Below are positions 57,009 to 64,000 of a stretch of DNA of 64,000 nt, in pieces. The translations under genes and the position numbers were made by a program. Under the pieces are notes generated by a model. The model saw only the letters and a list, made by a program, of their open reading frames with translations, searched no databases and was not told the DNA's origin. This DNA is from Nemophila menziesii (taxonomy: Eukaryota; Streptophyta; Magnoliopsida; Boraginales; Hydrophyllaceae), in the NCBI GenBank assembly GCA_029959085.1, contig JARWIR010000016.1:9097441-9161440 (forward strand), written 5' to 3'. Position 1 is the stretch's first letter; each line of letters opens with the position of its first letter.

Positions 57009-60000
57009 TGGATATGTCTAGTAATAAAGAAAGGATTAAGTCAAAAGATAAGACTATTTTAGAATTTGTTAATGGGATGAAGAGTTTTATATAGTTTGTT
57101 TCAAAACACATGGATAGAGAGTTCGTCTATGATGTAGAAATTAATTTTTGGGCCTAGGTGGTCGACCGAGACCTAGTGCCTAAGCGGGATTACACGGTAT
57201 TGAATCTTACTATATAATTTTATATATGTAGTAATGTATATGTAGTAATTATAATAATTTTAACTATTTGAGTCGTTAAATTCATCTAACAACACTGTTA
57301 TAAGTATAACAATACTAAAAAATGAGTTTAATATTAATTCAAGAATTCTCAAAATAAGAAAAAAATAAGAAGGGCCTAGGCAGACATTTTTTTCATTGAT
57401 GGCCACCTAAGTAGGTTAGGCGTCTCTTCAACAGCAACTAAGGCGCTAAGCAAAAGTGACTAACATTTTTACTAGGCGTAGGCAGTTGAGGGGGAGTAGA
57501 CGTCTAGGTGGAAATTTCTATAACATAGTTTGAGCTATGTATTATTTTCCTCATATGAGGTTTGAAATCTGCTTGGTGAAATTGAGCTCGTTCACATGAG
57601 TGTTGAGTCATAGTATATTGCTGATGAAGAGATGATGAATGTGTTAGATGATTGTAGAGGCACAAGGTGAGCACATATATGATAGACGACCATATTCCAT
57701 GAATTAACCTAGGTTATTTTGATATGTTGGTTATGGATACGCAAAACGAGTTGTATCCTGGTTTTCACAAAAATGGATTTGTTGAATTCTATTACGAAAT
57801 TGATGCACATCAAGGTGAAAAGTAAGTTAAAATATACTTTCTTCATGGAACTCTACAATTTGTAGTCGTATCTTTCCCAGTGGGCATACCTTGCCGACGT
57901 CATATAAAAAATCCAACAAGAAGTTAAAGAGTTTGGGTTTAGTATACAAAAAAATTCATGTGTGTTTGAACAACCATTTTTTTATACTGGGAGGAGTACA
58001 AAAAGCTGGATATTTATCCGATTTGTAAGCTATCTAGGTGAGACCTGAAGATGGGGATGAGAGCGATGCATAAAAAATTAAACTGTTTCCATTACCCCTA
58101 GGTTACAATGATTATACGCTTTGAAACACACTACAAATGATATTATTTGGCATAAGACTGTACAATATACAGTCAAAGATGTTTTGCTTCATCCATTTGA
58201 TGGCATAAGTTGGAAGATGTTTGACAGTCAACACCCATAGTTTGTTTATAAAGTCGTGTAATGTTCGTTTGGGCTTTGTCATTAATGGTGTTTGTCCATC
58301 TTCAGAACAAACAATTTGTATAGCTTGTGGCCAATTATACTGACCACTTATAACTTATCATCGTGCTTATGCATGAAAGCATCCACGTTCATGTTAAGGT
58401 TTTTTATTCTCGTTTTATGTTGTCCTGAGAAAAATTCGGATGTATTCCTCTGTCCTATTATAGATGAGTTGAACATATTGTGGAGTAAAGACATCCCTAC
58501 TTACACATAAGCAGGAAGTGTTCGTTATGTGTGGTTGTGATATTATATAGTTAATGATTATCTAGTGAGTTCGCACGGATCGGGTTGGTCGGGTCAAGGT
58601 TACAATATGTGTCCCAAATGCATGGATTATACGCCTTCCATTTATGTTAAAGAAAGGAAGTGTATATTTCGAGCACATACAATACTTCCCACTTTCACAT
58701 CCTTTTTGAAAAACATGACTTTGTATGCGAAGAGTGAGAACAGAACTCCTCATATGAAGTACAATTTGGTGAATATCTAAACACAACTTAATGGTTTGAC
58801 TTATATATTTTCTAAAAAATACAAGAAAATGGTGGCAAGGCAATAAGGACAACGGGTAATAAACTGTTTAATTGGAAGAAAAATAATATATTCTACAAAC
58901 ATTGATGTCAGTTAATGCGAGAAAAATGTATGGAATAGCTTATATGGTCTAGTAGAGGGCCTTCGCGACAAAGTTAATAAAGATAACATGAAGGTGCGAC
59001 AAGGTTCGGAGGATCTTGGTATTTGAGAGGAATTTTGGTTGTCTACAAATGCGAAAGGTAGGGAGATGCAGCCAAAAGTAAAGTTTGTGATGAGTCCGAA
59101 TAAGAAAGAGGAGTTTCTAGTATGGTTGAAGGCATAAAAGTTTCACGATGGGTTTTTATCAAGTTTTGATGTGCAATGTTTTGGATGATTCCGGGTAGAT
59201 CTTCATAATAAAATCCCACGACTTTTATATAATGATGCAGTTCTTTTATTTTTCTAGTGTACAAGGATTGATTGAGCATAAAGCGGTTTGTGATGCCATA
59301 GTGGGGGTTGTGTAATGTTTTACATATGGTTTGTAATCGCAATACGAGTATGCGTGAACTAAAAAAGGAAAAAATATTGTTGTTTTGATGCGCCGGCTTG
59401 ATATTTTATTTCCATCGGGTTTTCTATATTATGATTTATTTGGTCGTACACTTCAACGATGAAACATTACTTGGTGGATCGGTGCAGATCCGCTGGGTGT
59501 ACCTTTTCAGGCGTTATTTGATGAAGTTAAAGGAGTTCATGCAAAATGTGGTAAGTCCATAAGGTTTGATAGTCAAGGGTTACTTTTTGTAGAAAACATT
59601 TGACTTTCATATCACATTATCTCAAAGAGGAAAATACCATTAAAGATCCTGGTGAAATATGAAAATCTGTTATCAGAACCAATAGAGATATCAATTTTTA
59701 GAAGTCAGTGTCACCCGGTGGGAACAAAGAGTTACATAACTCTTTCACATGCTGACATGGATATGCTTGTTTGGTGTATTTTACGAAGTTGCAATGAGAT
59801 CAAGATTTGTATAGAGTAAGTAATTTAAGTTCAAAATCATTTTTATTTTCTTATTCATATGCCTTATTTAAATAAAAGATATCGTATTTCAGAAAACACA
59901 AAGAGATGCTAGTTGGTCATGAAAATATGAAAAAACTCATATAAGAGAATTTAATCACTGGTTCTTGGAAAAGGTAAAACATATTCAAAATCATAACAAT

Positions 60001-60245
60001 AATAAATAATGAACCTCACTACATTCTACAATGACAGGTTTTTAACATGAAGGTTGTCGGTGATCCAGTTGTAACCACATAATTCCAACTTATGGCTAAC
60101 GGCCCGTACCATCCCTTACGGAGATAGAATTCATGTGTCATTAAGGGTGTTAAATGTGTCTCGCGTGAGAAAGGGGAAAAACCAGTCACTGCAAACTACG
60201 GTGTATGTTGGTTTGTCGAGGGTATTAGTCAGTATGGTGAATTGA
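57009..60245 (+). pseudogene. decayed CACTA (En/Spm) transposase, Transposase_21 type
   Basis: Scattered over three frames are pieces of a TNP2-like transposase in the right order: MDMSSNKERI with FVNGMKSF (57009), NELYPGFHKNGF (about 57745), HTTNDIIWHKTVQYTVKDVL (about 58128), YSLWPIILTTYNLSSCLCMK and DVFLCPIIDELNILW (58325-58485), GSGWSGQGYNMCPKCMDYTP (58573), and near the end REFNHWFLEKV (59948-60035, across a break). Many stops and frameshifts make it dead. A MITE (57127-57528) cuts the N-terminal region, and no CACTA terminal repeats were found. The LTR at 60256 lies at its 3' end. Confidence 0.85.
57127..57528. mobile_element. second copy of the CTATG...TAGA MITE
   Basis: The termini CTATGATGTAGAAATT and, on the other strand, CTATGTTATAGAAATTTC match the MITE at 3281-3739, as do the interior GGTCGACCGAG, GGGATTACACGG and ACTAGGCGTA words in order. 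It is shorter and more diverged, and no clear target duplication remains. It interrupts the CACTA remnant. Confidence 0.85.
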
Positions 60246-60255
60246 TGTACGTCTT

Positions 60256-61864
<1,609 letters not shown>

Positions 61865-62870
61865 AGACCCCAAACTCAAAGTTGTGTCGTCTTGACAAAA
61901 TAAGAAATAAGAACATAGAGAAGTCTTTAATATATATTGGCAAAGTCAAGTAAGCATATGGAGAAAAGAATTAAAATGTGAGTAATAATCCCAAAGCAAC
62001 TACCTAGCAAGATCAAATTAGCTTTGCAATGCACGAAGGGTAGATATTTCACTTTGTTTGATATGGAGGCTATAGAGTGGTCATCGATCCTACCTTAGTC
62101 TCCAATGATCCATATAACTACTCTCTATTGGTTCAATTGCTTCTAGATCACATAGTCAAGAATCATAATGTATTTGAGGTTGTAATGTTAGTTTAGGGAC
62201 GGTATGATCATATATTTGGATAATGTAGAGTGAGATTCTGGCTCTCTCCTCTCTAGCCATTAACGAATTGCTTAAGAGCTTGATTTTCTCTCATAAATGT
62301 TCTCACTCAACCCAAGATTTTGATGCACTTAATTTGGAATCCCCAATAACCCAATATAAAACATCAATATGATCACATACGAAATCCCACTTTTCCGGTT
62401 CAAATCATATTCAATCTTTTCATATCAATTTTCTTTCTTTTGTAAGTTAATTGTGACTCTCTTTTTGATATGAGATGTCATGCTACTTCTTAACATATTT
62501 CTTTTATTTTCAATATATTTTTTCTATTACTTTTACCGGGTAAAGGGTTACAATAAGAATAGTGAATCATCAAATAGAGTACATATATAATAATCTCAAC
62601 AACCCACCCAAGTGACGTTCCTATAAATCAAACCCACCACCCCAAACTCAATCTCTTAAGACAATTGTCTTAGTATTACGATTCGAGTGCAGATCATATG
62701 GAAAAGTCCTATAATTTAAGGGGTATGGCTTGTAGTGTGGCTAATAAAAAGGCTTTAGAAAGGTTAGAAGGGGCTGAGACGGATAAAAAATTAAATAAAT
62801 TTGGACAACAAGCTAAAAGGCAACAAAGGCTTATCAAAGAACCACCTTAATAAGAGAAGAAAGTATCTCA
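61865..62870 (-). mobile_element. minus-strand 3' internal region, truncated
   Basis: It starts with a reversed PPT (61865-61885). It has the reversed AAAGTGG-type block (about 62380-62420), TTTACCGGGTAAAGGGTTAC (about 62533-62552), the PPT-like ACCACCCCAAACTCAATC (62636-62653) and the reversed CGAATCG block (about 62677). Homology fades near 62870, with no second ORF or pol beyond. Confidence 0.8.
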
Positions 62871-63944
62871 ACCCCAAAGATAAGGGTTCACTAGATGCAT
62901 TTACCATTATAATAAACACCTTATAAAAATAATCTTTTATCATGTCTACAAGTGTGAGTGGTAATACAACCCAATATTTATTCAAGAACTACAAACTTAT
63001 CCATTGTCGGTTAATTAATTCGTCTGTGATGTTTTATGATTTTTTAAATTATTAAAGAAAAAATTATTTGGGTAAATATTGATCTTAAGTCCTCATTGTT
63101 ATTGAAAAAAAATTGGGAGAGAGAGAGATGGGGGGGGGGGTGTTGGCACCTCCCTTTCAAAAGTGATCTAAATTACTGTATTATATAAGATAAAAATATA
63201 TAACATAATTTTAAAATATATTTATATTTTTCTTCCTTCTCTCTCATTCTCAGAACACATACACAAGAGTTTTAAGTAGGGTAAATTACATCGATAGTGT
63301 ATTCTTTTTCTCTTATAGGTATGTTCATTTTTTCTCTATTTTTGCCATCATGTAATACGTTAACCCTAAATTCATATATTTATGAGTTAGGGTTGAACTG
63401 GTAATAATATAGAAGCCCTTGATTCGGAAATATAACTGAAAAGGTTGATCTTAATAAATATAATTAGACAGAAAGATTGTTCAACTCTCGAGAGACTGAA
63501 CTCAAGGGCTACCCAGGGGATGCACTACCAAATTTTTTAAAACTTAGTGTCTGCTCTACCAATTCACTGGAACTCAGGCTGCTCGAACAATTTTCGAGAA
63601 ATCAAAGGCTGCTCTAACAATTTTATGTAACTCGGAGGTTGCTCAAATAATTTTTAACAGCTTCCTTCACGGGTCAATAGCATGAACTCAAGTCCAAGCT
63701 TGATAAATGTGCATTGCAGGGGTCAGTGGTGCAATTATTATAAAAACAATGCCCCTAGAAAATAGTAGGGAAATTAACCATTAATTTAATATAAAAGGTT
63801 TAACAGATACTTTACTAGATTGGTGAATCGATGGCTTCCAATAATATAGCTAAACACTCTTAGACATAACTCATTTAAATATGTAAAATCAGAATTTTTT
63901 TTGTTAGAAAAATTAGAGTTAGCCTCATGCATGACGACGAAGTG
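62871..63944. other. intergenic DNA with a purine tract and a 30-bp repeat
   Basis: A GGGAGAGAGAGAGATGGGGGGGGGG tract lies at 63114-63141, written here only to show its purine character. A tandem repeat lies at 63547-63666. No gene or retroelement sequence was recognised. Confidence 0.5.
63547..63666. repeat. four-copy 30-bp tandem repeat
   Basis: Units start at 63547, 63577, 63607 and 63637 with the pattern GGCTGCTC.AACAATTTT. The two middle copies are closest; the outer ones are more diverged. The unit is a multiple of three, but I see no open frame that exploits it. Confidence 0.8.
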
Positions 63945-64000
63945 TGATGTCTCCCCATTTGTGATGATTTAATCTTAGTTGGAGACATCATTTTAGGTGT
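63945..64000 (+). mobile_element. start of another plus-strand LTR, cut by the window end
   Basis: TGATGTCTCCCCATTTGTGA and GGAGACATCATTTTAGGTGT match the first 56 bp of the LTR at 2489. Candidate target bases before it are AAGTG (63940-63944). Whether it is a 5' LTR or a solo LTR cannot be seen. Confidence 0.85.

Noticed and set aside
58292..58780. Two short frames as separate genes
   Set aside because: Both are consecutive pieces of one decayed CACTA transposase.
63547..63666. CRISPR-like array
   Set aside because: The units are contiguous and diverged with no spacers, and the DNA is plant nuclear.

Overview
The window is nuclear DNA of a repeat-rich flowering plant, most likely a eudicot. 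The evidence is plant-specific Athila-type Ty3/gypsy retrotransposons with a tRNA-Asp-type primer site, hAT, CACTA and Mutator-like DNA elements, tRNA-derived SINEs, Ty1/copia debris, and one spliced gene for a plant-only trihelix transcription factor. I see no rRNA or tRNA gene, no CRISPR array and no prokaryotic gene organisation.

Layout. 1-4475 is the 3' part of a plus-strand Athila-like element: degenerate second ORF, 3' non-coding region, polypurine tract (PPT) and 3' LTR, the LTR carrying a MITE. 4476-8310 is minus-strand debris: gag fragment, LTR, 3' internal region and second-ORF remnant. 8311-9950 is decayed copia. 11374-14547 holds minus-strand LTR pieces around a plus-strand LTR end, primer site and gag start. 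15566-17111 is a solo LTR with TGTAC target duplications, followed by a SINE and a copia LTR.

18385-41560 is a nested block. Outer element 3 (truncated at both ends, gag split by a hAT element) was hit by element 2 (21668-39020, duplication GTAGT). Element 2 was hit by element 1 (27739-37024, duplication AAAAC). Element 1 has two 1478-bp LTRs in which I found no difference and an intact 1700-residue Gag-Pol ORF. It lacks the second ORF and carries a 95-bp perfect hairpin. Elements 2 and 3 keep a second-ORF region but lack RT, RNase H and integrase. All share LTR start, PPT and, where present, primer-site type, so element 1 could be the enzyme source for non-autonomous relatives. That is inference.

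41655-50740 is intergenic: degenerate repeats, two foldback MITEs, a hAT element with TSD, a minus-strand LTR, a Mutator-like element (46468-47929) around a GC-richer patch, and a hAT-like element containing a SINE. The only confident host gene is the two-exon trihelix gene (50846-53410, 653 residues). Downstream are two more hAT-like elements, a decayed CACTA transposase (57009-60245) interrupted by a second copy of the first MITE, a minus-strand LTR plus internal region (60256-62870), a 30-bp tandem repeat and the first 56 bp of another LTR at the window end.

The most unusual features are the recent hairpin in element 1, its pol-to-LTR-end fusion, PPT-like motifs repeated along the internal regions, and the unrelated, palindrome-rich cassettes that occupy the same position in elements 2 and 3. 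None amounts to a proven new system.
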